Shown piece after piece: positions 11,129-21,147 of a stretch of 64,000 bases of DNA (positions are counted from its first letter, which is position 1; the number at the start of each line of letters is the position of its first letter). This stretch comes from Clytia hemisphaerica (lineage: Eukaryota > Cnidaria > Hydrozoa > Leptothecata > Clytiidae). The DNA lies in assembly GCA_902728285.1 (NCBI GenBank), contig CACVBU010000671.1:1177421-1241420 (forward strand), written 5' to 3'. Under the pieces are notes generated by a model. That model worked only from the letters and a program-made list of their open reading frames with translations, did not search any database and was not told the DNA's origin. Made by a program: the position numbers and the translations under genes.

Positions 11129-11484
11129 GAACTTTGAGTAATCAGAAAGCTGTTTTTCCATATTTTTACATTCCTCTGGGAAATTTTATTACCTTTTTGA
11201 ATACTTTTCATCTTCATGACAATGCTAATTTATAATGACTTATTTTACGGCATTATTCTCTAGATAACGAAATTTTGGTTTATTCCCTAGACATTATCAT
11301 ATATTTTGTTTAATGATAGTTTTTTTGTCCCTCGTGGATTGATAGTTTTGTATTTATTTGAGTATTGTGCTGGCGAAAATTACAATCGGCAGTGCAAGTT
11401 ATGAAACAGAAGAGAGAGCATCACAGTTAAGTAGAGAATTGATTTACAGACAATTATATTGCGCTGTCGCCCTTCAAGATTCAT

Positions 11485-12029
11485 TAGGGACCTTTAGCAT
11501 CTAGGACAGCAAGTTTGGAAAAGTACAGCGGGGTTGAACAAAAAGAAAACCCTTAGGGATTGATATCTGGATTGCAGCGATGTAGATTCTATTCTTTTTA
11601 ATCAATTTTCTCATGCGAGTAGTGAATTTTAATAGGGTAATTAATGGACGTCCTCAAATCTCAAGACGACTACAGTAAAGGAAGAGTACAATAGTTTTAA
11701 ATGATACGAATCTCTTGAGAATTATAGCGTCATTTTTTACAAAAACTTTGCCATATTTTAAATTTGTGCATGTGATATTTAATCTAGAGAACATTTGTCA
11801 TTTGATTTTAAGACTTACTTTACGTCCTCCTCATTGGGACAAGCTGGAGTTTTTACAAGCTCTTATTTGATTTGGTTGGTCGTTAAGATGTAATAAAAGA
11901 ATCTTATTACTTTTTCTAAAGAACGCGTCATTTCTATCACTTTAAGTGACCAATTAGTGAAGTATCTTGTAAAAACTCCAGCACATCCCTCCTCATTCAA
12001 GTCGCCTTCCTAGATGCTAAAGGTCCCTA
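11485..12029. mobile_element. MITE with 22-bp inverted repeats, host of a nested element
   Basis: TAGGGACCTTTAGCATCTAG plus GA at 11485-11506 is the perfect reverse complement of 12008-12029. The outer TA on each side fits a TA target duplication of the Tc1/mariner kind. The interior is non-coding and carries a separate nested inverted-repeat element at 11836-11989. Confidence 0.85.
11836..11989. mobile_element. 154-bp hAT-like MITE nested in another MITE
   Basis: The ends GGGACAAGCTGGAG and CTCCAGCACATCCC are imperfect inverted repeats. They run into the perfect 16-bp pair CTGGAGTTTTTACAAG (11844-11859) and its complement (11966-11981). The eight bases TCCTCATT flank both sides exactly (11828-11835 and 11990-11997). 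That is the 8-bp target duplication expected for hAT elements. Confidence 0.85.
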
Positions 12030-12117
12030 TTGTTGGACAGGTCCTTAAGCTGTAAACCCCAACATGGTGCAGAAAGGCTCCACTTTCATTAAGTTATCTT
12101 CCCGGGAGTTCTTTCTT

Positions 12118-12235
12118 CGAGGGGTAAATCACTTTTTGGGATTTTTTTTATTTCACTAGGATTAAGAGATTTTTAGTGATTTTTTGGGATTTTTTGGAAA
12201 AGTGTACGAGATTTTTTCAAGTGATTTACCCCTCG
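12118..12235. repeat. 118-bp fold-back repeat
   Basis: CGAGGGGTAAATCACTT at 12118-12134 is the perfect reverse complement of 12219-12235. The loop is a T-rich repeat of TTTTTGGGAT words. It may be a tiny MITE. Confidence 0.75.
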
Positions 12236-12432
12236 TCTTTCTCCCTGTACATTAGGTCTTTCTTATGACCCGACCATGAATCGATCATGGGGACCTTGCA
12301 TACCAGAGTTGAATGTTCTACCGATATGCTATATAATATGGCTTTTCCTATCTGTAATTCGAATTCTCAAGAGACCTAGAATTTCTTTCGAATTACATGA
12401 ACTTTCTACTAAGTGAGTTTTTATTTTTAACC

Positions 12433-12758
12433 TACCTTAAGGGAAGAAATTTTCGCGGGAATTTAATTTCGCGGTTGGTCAAATTGTTTTTTTTCGCGGG
12501 AATTTAATTTCGCGGTTCATCGATTTCTAAAAAATTTGCGGGAATTTAATTTCGCGGTTCATTGGTATTAAAAAATTTCGCGGGAATTAAATTTCGCGGA
12601 TCACTGAAATATTTGATTTTTTTTATTTGACTACACGTTGTTTTTTAAAAGAAACACCTTTAAAAGGAACCCGATGCTGACATTTGACAGTGAATCTTAT
12701 GCAAAAACCGCGAAAACCGCGAAATTTTCTTCCCGCGAAAATTTCTTCCCTTAAGGTA
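12433..12758. mobile_element. TTTCGCGG-type MITE with 29-bp inverted repeats
   Basis: TACCTTAAGGGAAGAAATTT plus TCGCGGGAA at 12433-12461 is the exact reverse complement of 12730-12758. Inside, the phrase GCGGGAATTTAATTTCGCGG is repeated about four times in tandem with variation. Related TTTCGCG sequences appear at 13085, at 42251-42401 and at 43055-43162, so this is a family in the genome. Confidence 0.85.
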
Positions 12759-12787
12759 CTTTAATGTCTAGAAAATTTTGCGAGTCA

Positions 12788-13029
12788 GGCCCATAGATTT
12801 ATAAAGCCCAAAGGGCTAGATGTCAAGCTTTTTCTGAAAAGTGTGCCAAAGTTAGGTAGGAAATACCTAAGTCGCGTGACATAACAATAGAATTTCAGCG
12901 TTTGACCTGTCAGAAGCTTCGTGGGTTTTCGAAAACAATAGCAGCAATATTTTTTGCGATATTCACTTTTTTTTGTTTGGAAGAGCTTAAAGCACCCCAT
13001 CTAGCCCTTCGGGCTTTATCTCTCAGGCC
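12788..13029. mobile_element. MITE with AAGCCCGAAGGGCTAGATG ends, copy 1
   Basis: The left end GGCCCATAGATTTATAAAGC continues into CCAAAGGGCTAGATG. It is mirrored at 12998-13029 by CATCTAGCCCTTCGGGCTTT and then CAGGCC. The terminal subsegment AAGCCCGAAGGGCT is itself a palindrome. A relative lies at 17584-17845. No coding potential. Confidence 0.75.
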
Positions 13030-13430
13030 ACTTAAAGAAATCAAATTTCGCAAATCAGCAAAATTGAGTGATTTCACAGGAATTAATTTTCGCGAAATTG
13101 GCTTTTCCCAGGCAGAATCTTGTTAAAGCCGGACATGCCTTAATTAGGACCCCAAATCTTTTGAAAGCAGACCATTGACAAGGTTTATGGCCATCTTACA
13201 GGTGGGTCCACTTTCAAAAAATTTGACATTCTCCTTAGGTCAAAATTTGATAAACTTTTGAAAAACTTGAAGTCTTTTTTCTATCGGAAAAAGACCAAGA
13301 CTTCGGGTAGGATTAGGATAACTAACATTAGGGTTCCCATTAAAAGGGCTTGGGGTCCTAGGGAGGTCTGCTTTTGAACAATATGCCTGCATGATCGCTT
13401 CGGCGACCAGATGCTCATTCCGGTTCAACG
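13030..13430. other. non-coding lead-in to the minisatellite cassette
   Basis: No gene. The phrase GGTCCACTTTCAAAAAATTT and related AAATTTG/GGGGTCC words start here at low density and become the regular ~36-bp pattern of the next segment. TTCGCGAAATT near 13085 is related to the TTTCGCG elements. Confidence 0.4.
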
Positions 13431-13852
13431 GCTAGATGCTTAGTGTGACGGCCGGATGGTCATCCCGCGTACGCACTACCGATTCGACGATGTTGAGCCC
13501 GACCACCCCCACCCTGATAGGTACCAGAGGTCTACCATCGAAAAAGTTTGGTTCCAATTTTAGGGGTCCCCTTTCAACAAATTTGGAGTTCACATTTGAG
13601 GCGTCCTCTTTTCGAAAATTTGGGGTCCAGCTAAGGAGGGTGCTTTTGTCTTGTTTGGGGTCTATTTTAAAGGATCCCCTTTTGAAAAACTTGGCTCCGC
13701 ATTTTAGAGATCCTCCTTTGTTTTCGTTAATTTAGGGGTCCCCTTTCAACAAATTTGGAGACCACTTTTACAGTTCGATTGCTAACACATTTAGGGCCCT
13801 AAAGAAGGGGTCCCAGGGTCCCCTTTTTACAATTTGCCGAAGCTCTCTCTAA
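13431..13852 (+). repeat. head module of minisatellite cassette A
   Basis: Starts GCTAGATGCTTAGTGTGACG and is repeated at 16030 in the same orientation with near identity. From 13540 it shows a degenerate ~36-bp rhythm: AGGGGTCCCCTTTCAACAAA then TTTGGAG, with variants such as GGCGTCCTCTTTTCGAAAAT. The small open frame across it (13436-13735) is a product of this repetition. The 16030 copy lacks about 40 bases, that is roughly one of these units. Confidence 0.75.
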
Positions 13853-14935
13853 GTACTTAGACATATGAAGTGCTATCTCTAAAAAGTTATAGATACGAAG
13901 TGCTATCTGTAACTAATGTAACTACTTAGAGATACGAAGTGCTATCTGTAAGTACTTAGAGATACGAATGCACTATCTGTAAGTACTTAGAGATACGGAA
14001 TGCTATCTGTAAGTACTTAGAGATACGAAGTGCTATCTGTAAGTACTTAGACATACAAAGTGCTATCTCTAAGTACTTAGAGATACGAAGTTGCTATCTG
14101 TAAGTACTTAGAGATACGAAGTTGCTATCTGTAAGCAATTAGAGATACGAAGTACTATCTGTAAGTACTTAGACATACAAAGTGCTATCTGTAAGTACTT
14201 AGAGATACGAAGTGCTATCTGTAAGTACTTAGAGATACGAAGTGCTATCTGTAAGTACTTAGAGATACGAAGTGCTATCTGTAAGTACTTAGAGATACGA
14301 AGTGCTATCTGTAAGTACTTAGAGATACGAAGTGCTATCTGTAATACTTAGAGATACGAAGTGCTATCTGTAGTACTAAGTACGTGCTACTGTAAGACTT
14401 AACATAAAAGTGCTATCTCTAAGTACTTAGAGATACGAATTGCTATCTGTAAGTACTTAGAGATACGAAGTTGCTATCTGTAAGCAATTAGAGATACGAA
14501 GTACTATCTGTAAGTACTTAGACATACAAAGTGCTATCTGTAAGTACTTAGAGATACGAAGTGCTATCTGTAAGTACTTATCGAAGTATCTGTAAGTACT
14601 TAGAGATACGAAGTGCTATCTGAAGTACTTAGAGATACGAAGTTGCTATCTGTAACTAATGTAACTACTTAGAGATACGAAGTGCTATCTGTAAGTACTT
14701 AGAGATACGAATGCACTATCTGTAAGTACTTAGAGATACGGAATGCTATCTGTAAGTACTTAGAGATACGAAGTTGCTTTCTGTAAGTACTTAGAGATAC
14801 GAAGTGCTATCTGTAACTACTTAGACATACGAAGTGCTATCTGAAGTACTTAGAGATACGAAGTTGCTATCTGTAAGTACTTAGACATACGAAGAGCTAT
14901 CTGTAAGTACTTAGAGATAAGAAGGTGCTTTCTCA
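13853..14935 (+). repeat. 30-bp palindromic minisatellite array, forward
   Basis: About 35 tandem copies of a 30-bp unit: GTACTTAGAGATACGAAGTG then CTATCTGTAA. The unit contains two inverted repeats, TAAGTACTTA and AGATA-CGAAGTGC-TATCT. Where CTGTAA is replaced by CTCTAA the first extends to the 18-bp perfect palindrome TCTCTAAGTACTTAGAGA. Copies vary by single-base gains or losses and a few truncated units (14370-14410 is scrambled). A ~350-bp higher-order block seems duplicated: the CTGTAACTAATGTAACTAC and GAATGCACTATC variants near 13908-13975 recur near 14650-14720. It is not CRISPR, because there are no unique spacers. Confidence 0.9.
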
Positions 14936-15106
14936 TTATAACTTTGTGTGTGTGTTTTTTTGTAAATCACCATTTTTTTTAATATTCAGAAAAACACAAA
15001 AACCATTCTAGAAAAAACGTTTGCAAAAAGAAAAATTTCAATACCGACGACACTTTTCAAAAAGTAAACGCGTTATCAAAGTGGCAGTAAGGAGCCACCG
15101 TATAAA
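14936..15106 (+). repeat. tail module of cassette A
   Basis: Runs from ACTTTGTGTGTGTG to GGCAGTAAGGAGCCACCGTA. It recurs at 16846-17015 in the same orientation and at 15227-15404 in reverse. Shared landmarks are AATCACCATTTTTTTT, CAGAAAAACACAAAAA, CGACGACACTTTTCAAAA and AAACGCGTT. Because it always borders the array on the same side, it is probably the true end of the element. Confidence 0.8.
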
Positions 15107-15226
15107 TCTGTCCATAAAATATAAACTCTATCTAAAAGAATAGTCAAAGAATCATGTCAATATCAAAAGAATCAAATTTGCCCCCACCCCGTTTATTAGT
15201 TTAAAGACAAAGTTAAATGTGTGGGG
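15107..15226. other. unique spacer at the centre of the inverted pair
   Basis: About 120 bases of unique sequence separate the forward and inverted tail modules. It contains GCCCCCACCCCGTTTATTAG, which resembles the C-rich interior of the MITE at 34778-35066. No gene. Confidence 0.5.
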
Positions 15227-16029
15227 ACACCTACGGTGGCTCCTTACTGCCACTTTGACAACGCGTTTACTTTTTGAAAAGTGTCGTCGGCATTGAAATT
15301 TTCATTTTTGCAAAACATTTTTTCTAGAAATTGTTTTGTGTTTTTCTGAATATAAAAAAAAATGGTGATTTACACAAAAACACACACACGAAGTTAAAAT
15401 TAAATATTTAGAGATAACACTTGACTTACTTGCATTACTTGGAGGTAGCACCTTCGTATCTCTAAGTACTTACAGATAGCACTTCGTATGTCTAAGTACT
15501 TAGAGATAGCACTTCGTATCTCTAAGTACTTACACATACTACTTCGTATCTCTAAGTACTTAGAGATAGCACTTCGTATCTCTAAGTATTTACACATAGC
15601 ACTTCGTATCTCTAAGTACTTAGAGATAGCACTTCGTATCTCTAAGTACTTAGATATAGCAAATCCTATCTCTAAGTACTTAGAGATAGCACTTCGTATC
15701 TCTAAGTACTTAGAGATAGCACTTCGTATCTCTAAGTGCTTACAGATAGCATTTCGTATCTCTAAGTCTTTACAGATAGCACTTCGGATCTCTAAGTACT
15801 TACAGATAGCACTTCGGATGTCTAAGTACTTACAGATAGCACCTTCGTATCTCTAAGTACTTACAGATAGCACCTTCGTATCTCTAAGTACTTAGAGATA
15901 GCACTTCGTATCTCTAAGTACTTAGAGATAGCATTTCGTATTTCTAAGTACTTACAGATAGCAGTTCGTATCTCTAAGTACTTAGAGATAGCACTTCGTA
16001 TGTCTAAGTACTTAGAGATAGCCTTTGTA
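15227..16029 (-). repeat. inverted tail module plus reverse 30-bp array
   Basis: The tail module (15227-15404) and about 20 copies of the 30-bp unit (15405-16029) lie in reverse orientation, reading AGATAGCACTTCGTATCTCT. Together with 13853-15106 they form a giant imperfect palindrome with a ~120-base loop. No head module is present at the outer end of this reversed copy; instead it abuts the head of cassette B. Open frames at 15400-15856 encode only the satellite (repeats of S-K-Y-L-E-I) and are not genes. Confidence 0.85.
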
Positions 16030-17015
16030 GCTAGATGCTTAGTGTGACGGCCGGATGGTCATCCCGCGTACGCACTACCGATTCGACGATGTTGAGCCCG
16101 ACCACCCCTACCCTGATAGGTACCAGAGGTGTACCATCGAAAAAATTTCGACGAATTTGGGGTTCACATTTGAGGCGTCCTCTTTTCGAAAATTTGGGGT
16201 CCAGTTAAGGAGGATGCTTTTGTCTTGTTTGGGGTCTACTTTAAAGGATCCCCTTTTGAAAAACTTGGCTCCGCATTTTAGAGATCCTCCTTTGTTTTTG
16301 TTACTTTAGGGGTCCCCTTTCAACAAATTTGGAGACCACTTTTACAGTTCAATTGCTAGCACATTTAGGGCCCTAAAGAAGGGGTCCCAGGGTCCCCTTT
16401 TTACAATTTGCCGAAGCTCTCTCTAAGTACTTAGACATACGAAGTGCTATCTCTAAGTACTTAGAGATACGAACTGCTATCTGTAAGTACTTAGAAATAC
16501 GAAATGCTATCTCTAAGTACTTAGAGATACGAAGTGCTATCTCTAAGTACTTAGAGATACGAAGGTGCTATCTTCTAAGTATTACGAAGTGCTATCTCTA
16601 AGTACTTAGAGATACGAAGTGCTATCTGTAAGTACTTAGATACGAAAGTGCCTGTAAGTACTTAGACATACGAAGTGCTATCTGTAAGTACTTAGACATA
16701 CGAAGTGCTATCTGTAAGTACTTAGAGATACGAAGTGCTTTCTGTAAGTACTTAGACATACGAAGTGCTATCTGTAAGTACTTAGAGATACGAAGGTGCT
16801 ACCTCTAAGTAATGCAAGTAAGTCAAGTGTTATCTCTAAATATTTCATTTTAACTTTGTGTGTGTGTTTTTGTGTAAATCACCATTTTTTTTTATATTCA
16901 GAAAAACACAAAAAAATTTCTAGAAAAAATGTTTTGCAAAAATGAAAATTTCAATGCCGACGACACTTTTCAAAAGGTAAACGCGTTGTCAAAGTGGCAG
17001 TAAGGAGACACCGTA
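16030..17015 (+). repeat. minisatellite cassette B: head, short array, tail
   Basis: A second forward cassette with the same order as A: head module (16030-16428), about 13 copies of the 30-bp unit (16429-16830), and tail module (16846-17015, ending GCAGTAAGGAGACACCGTAT). The array is much shorter than in A, so copy number changes between copies while the flanks stay close. This behaviour suggests a non-autonomous mobile element carrying a central minisatellite. Confidence 0.85.
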
Positions 17016-17583
17016 TTAAATAGCTTTGAAACAACAAAAAACAGCATCAAATTTGATTCCATAACAAATTTCTAGATTCATCCATTGTTGTTTTGCTAAT
17101 ACTTAACCTCGCTACTGTTAGTTTTTCATTTTTCTAGATCCTGGTCGGCTAAGGGTAGCCTGAATATCCAGGCTCAAAATTTTAGAAAAAACAAAATTTA
17201 CCTCAATATACAAAGTTCTAAAATTAGCTTAGTTTCCCTAGAGAGTGAACGTGCAAACCCATGTTTCCAAATCTTTCCTAGCATACCCAGGGCAGCAAAA
17301 GCAGCCTTACAAGATCTAAAAGCATTTAAAACATCCTAAGATTACACCAGAGTCCATGAACAAGTTTGCATGCATTATGTCCAACCATCAGACCATATCT
17401 TCTTGGAAAATGAACTGGCCTCTGTTTTCTTCTTTTTCATGTAACAGAAAGCTCTATCTTCACTAGCAAGTGGAGGACTATCCTATTTTTGCTCCACGCA
17501 GTGTAGATTGGTCCTTACGGCGAAGTGAGCGCAAGCAAGCGGACTGTATTCTCATATGGAGAATGCAAATCGCTCTAGGGAGA
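17016..17583. other. intergenic, no supported gene
   Basis: Non-coding sequence. TATCCAGGCT and CTCAATATACAAAGTTCTAA phrases resemble parts of 29395-29430 and 29835-29850, hinting at a shared but decayed repeat. Confidence 0.35.
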
Positions 17584-17845
17584 CCAGTCTACAGATCTGT
17601 GAAGCCTAAGTTTGGAAGGATTTCCTACCAAAGTCACGTGACTAAAATATGCAATTTCACCGGTTTGAGAGATGTGAAATAGCGTTTGCCACCTACTTTC
17701 TTTGATCTCGCGCTCCAAAAACAATTAAAATGCTAGATCCTATCCGCGGGCACGAAATTTAAAAAGTCAATTTTGGTTCACATTTTTTTGCTGGAGAAAG
17801 CTTAAAGCACGACATCTAGCCCTTCGGGCTTTACAGATCTGTGGA
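17584..17845. mobile_element. relative of the 12788 MITE, copy 2
   Basis: The left end TCTACAGATCTGTGAAGCC and the right end GGCTTTACAGATCTGTGGA form an imperfect inverted pair. The right half (AAGCTTAAAGCACGACATCT then AGCCCTTCGGGCTTTA) closely matches 12980-13020. Edges are less sharp than in copy 1. Confidence 0.6.
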
Positions 17846-18434
17846 CCAGATATAAAAAACTAGTTTGTGAAATAGTTTACAGGCTAGGCTAAGGGCTAAA
17901 CCGTAAATCGGCTCGATTTGCGGGTTAATTCTTTCGATTTCAAAATCGGTTATGAATAAGCCTCATTTTACTCCAATTTTTTTTTTTTCAAATTTTAGCT
18001 TTGGTGCTTTTTTTAACAAAATAATAGTTCATGATTTTTAAGCAAAATTTGTTAAACAAAGTGCCAGGGGATAGATCAGAAATGCAATAATGATATCAAA
18101 ATACTTGAGTATTTAATAATAATAAATAATAATACCCCAAAGGGTATATCTACACATACAGTACAACGGTTAAAATTTCTCATTTAAAGGAAAATAAATC
18201 TATATATGAATTATAAGATCTCATGCATTCTGCTACTTGACTCAAAATTGTTAAAATTAGGGAAAGAAATTATTTGTTTCTGCAAAGCACTAAATGAAAG
18301 GCATAAATTTCTTATCATTCACACATCTAGATCTAGTTAAGTAAATAGCCAAACACAGTTTTTCTGTTATCAAATCCTTTAATTATTAGGATGCAATTCT
18401 TGCCATATTGGAGTATAGGCGGCCCTCCCCGTTT
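17846..18434. other. intergenic with small AAT microsatellite
   Basis: No gene. Contains an AATAATAATAAATAATAATA microsatellite near 18115 and a short GGCTAGGCTAAGGGCTAAAC phrase. Otherwise plain AT-rich sequence. Confidence 0.4.
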
Positions 18435-19038
18435 AAGGGGAATTAACGTTTGGAATTAACCCTGAGATTTTTTTTCGAAACATTAAAGAGGAAGAAAAAT
18501 GTGATCGAACAAAAAAAGAACCACTTCATAATGTCTTTATTCATTGAGTTATTCAATCTTTAATTTCTCACAATTTTGACTCTACAATGGAGAAAAACTC
18601 CCCCTCTGTTAATTTTGTGACGTCACATGCGCTCCAACTATTCTTACTGTTACACTCTATTTGGTTGTAAAAGAGATAAAAAACATAAGAAAATAATCTT
18701 TTTTAGAGTAGTTATAGCAAAACGTTGAAGAAATAATACTAGGAGAGTCTAGTTAGTATTCCAAAGGTGTAGTCAACTTTCTAACGGTAAAAAGAAAGTC
18801 AAAAACTGCATTTTTAATCATCATTCACCACTCTTCCCTTATAAAAAAGAGCAACACAGGGCGTATGCTACGTCACATTTTTCGTATCCATAGCAACGCA
18901 AGGGAATTTTCAAACAACTCTTATTCCGGATGTAGAAGAGTAAAGCCCTATAAACCATATATATTTGAAATTGTCTCAATGAGCTCTATTTGAATCTGTA
19001 ATTTATTTGTTGACAATTTTGAAACGTTAATTCCCCTT
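18435..19038. mobile_element. MITE with AAGGGGAATTAACGTTT ends
   Basis: AAGGGGAATTAACGTTT at 18435-18451 is the perfect reverse complement of 19022-19038. Outside these, GGCGGCCCTCCCC on the left and GGAGCGGGCC on the right extend an imperfect GC-rich pairing. The interior is non-coding; ACGTCACAT occurs twice (18619 and 18870). Confidence 0.75.
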
Positions 19039-19741
19039 TAAAGCTCTAAAGGAGCGGGCCAATTTACTATCCTTCGATGCTCTGCTGTCCGTGTTCCGTA
19101 TACCCGTTTAAAGCCGATTTATAATGAAAACACTGCTAATTTCCAGACTCTTTCTTTATTAAATTTTGTTTCGCGATAATCCATAGCTTCCATATGTCGA
19201 ATATTTTCCCAGATAAGTCACATTAACAGCATGAAGGTGTTAAAGCTTGTCCATTCTAGCGTGGGGGAATGCGTCGTTTCTTCTTGAAAAAATGTCGACC
19301 TGAGATGAGCATAGCAGCGTGACAGCTATAATAAAAAAGGAAAAAATCTCAAGTAATTTACGAAGTTTTCACTAAGGAAATGTAAAATAACTTATTTCCC
19401 GTGATAATAATTTATAGCAAATTCTTTAACGTAATTTGACTACAGTAAAACCTCCAGTTTAACGTTTCTCGGCCGTTTGTCACATTTTTAATATCGACTT
19501 TCAACAAATCCTTTTTAAACCTTTTAATCGATATTGGCTGACCTTCCAGCGCAGCTGGTTTATTACACTTATTTTTCAACGTATTTTACATATTTTGGTC
19601 AAACCTACAAAAACATACAAAATTAAGTTCTCGTTGAAATCATATTATGTCTTCTTCGATCCGCCAAATTGGATTTCCCATTGAAAAATCTTTTGGATGT
19701 ACACCACACTAAATTTCGACCAAAACATTTTCCTCTGAGGT
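19039..19741. other. intergenic upstream of the NHL-like pseudogene
   Basis: No supported gene. It may hold earlier exons of the broken gene at 19742, but I could not follow a frame through it. Confidence 0.35.
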
Positions 19742-21147
19742 ACACATTTCGACGGAGAATTTTCTCATGATGGCACTGACCTCGCCGTCCTGTTGTCAAC
19801 AGTGGAGGGTGCCTTGTACAAGAAGCTGAATGCAGGACTGTCACATAGGGCTATACTTCAGTTCGTCAAACAGAGCGATGAGCTATCCTTGCAACGAATG
19901 TCCTCAAACGTAATTGAAGTTATTTCTGAAGTGAAGACCATTCTCAAGATAGATGTTCCCGAGCAAAGAAGACCTTTCACAGAAGGACACGAGAAAAATA
20001 ACAAACCTCTTTTTGTAGCCCCCCTTGTTGCAGCAAGTCAACGTGGTCTGGTATTTGCTACAGATGACCACACTCAAGATGTCTTCTTCTATCGCCAAGT
20101 GGCACTACCAAGAAATTGGTAAATCTTACAGCAAAGATGGCGGAGATCCCCACCTCACAACAGATCATGATCATACGTCAACTGTTTGGAAGTCAGTCGG
20201 TGGAAGCATCTTTTTAAAAAAGGAAACGTGTTTCCTTGTTACTGATGTTGGATTTCAAACTATTAGAGTAATACAATGTACAAAACTGGAAAGAAAAAAA
20301 AACATCACAACAAAGAAATCCAAATTCAAAGATCAACGTCCACGCTTTCAATTGTACCAATCTACCCGATATGTGTCCTTGTGGTCTATCCGAAATTGTA
20401 CGTAATCTACTTGCCGTTATAGATCCACAAGCTGGATGTCTTCATGTCTTGGAAGTTTCAGATGACCTCAGATCAAGTATGTGTTCGAAGTCAATCTCCA
20501 TCCCGTCACCTGCACCCTCAAAACCGTTTGATTGTACGCCGGTACCAAATGATAATATGGCAGTAACTTCAATATCAAAAGAGAAGCATGCAATTCACAT
20601 AATATCAATCGACGATGAGAATTGTGTTCATAGTTATGATAGAGTCATTAATCCGACGTATGTCTGCACGATGCAAGATTAGTTGATTGTTAGCGATTCT
20701 AAATCCCATTCCGTTTATGTTTTTGATTGGGAAGCAAATGATTTCACTTGTTTGGTCGGCAGGGTTTGCATTGCAGGATTTGAAGACGGTCCGCTTCCTA
20801 AAGGTACCCTCAACTGTCCGTTTGGTTTGTGCAGCCGTGGAAAAAGCTTATACATCGCCGAGCACCTAAAGGAATTTCAAGGTGGTATCTGTGTGCTGTC
20901 AAACTTGCTTTTCTAGCCACATGACAGCGAGTGTCACCGGCAACAACCTGAAATATCTGGATATAAAACGAAAGATACCCAACGACGCATTCACCTTCCT
21001 GCTTCGTTATGTAAACTCAAAGGATATGTTGAAGAAGATGGCAACGAGGCTACAGAAACTCTTGAGGAACAAGAAAGACCTTTAACTAGGCGTGGTCGCG
21101 GAGGAAGTGGAAACAATTATGCCAGTATTCTTGCTAGTTTACTGTAG
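19742..21147 (+). pseudogene. multiply frameshifted protein with NHL/beta-propeller-like segments
   Basis: Open segments in successive frames continue one protein: 19742-20122 (F-D-G-E-F-S-H-D-G-T-D, then an alpha-helical stretch), 20080-20405 (D-G-G-D-P-H-L-T-T-D), 20371-20682, 20683-20916 (V-S-D-S-K-S-H-S-V-Y-V-F-D, C-P-F-G-L-C, L-Y-I-A-E-H) and 20960-21147 (basic tail R-R-G-R-G-G-S-G-N-N-Y ending at TAG 21145). The later blades resemble NHL repeats, in which a pro-phe-gly-leu motif precedes an L-Y-V-A-D-like strand. At least four frame changes and one internal stop (20680) show that this is a relic. AATAAA follows at about 21155. Any function is unknown; many invertebrate NHL proteins of this layout are uncharacterised. 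Confidence 0.6.

Noticed and set aside
15400-15856. Overlapping open frames encoding repeated S-K-Y-L-E-I
   Set aside because: The frames exist only because the 30-bp satellite unit is a multiple of three; they run on both strands and have no start or context.
13853-16029. CRISPR-like array of ~30-bp repeats
   Set aside because: Units are directly contiguous with no unique spacers, no cas genes are present and the context is eukaryotic. It is a minisatellite.
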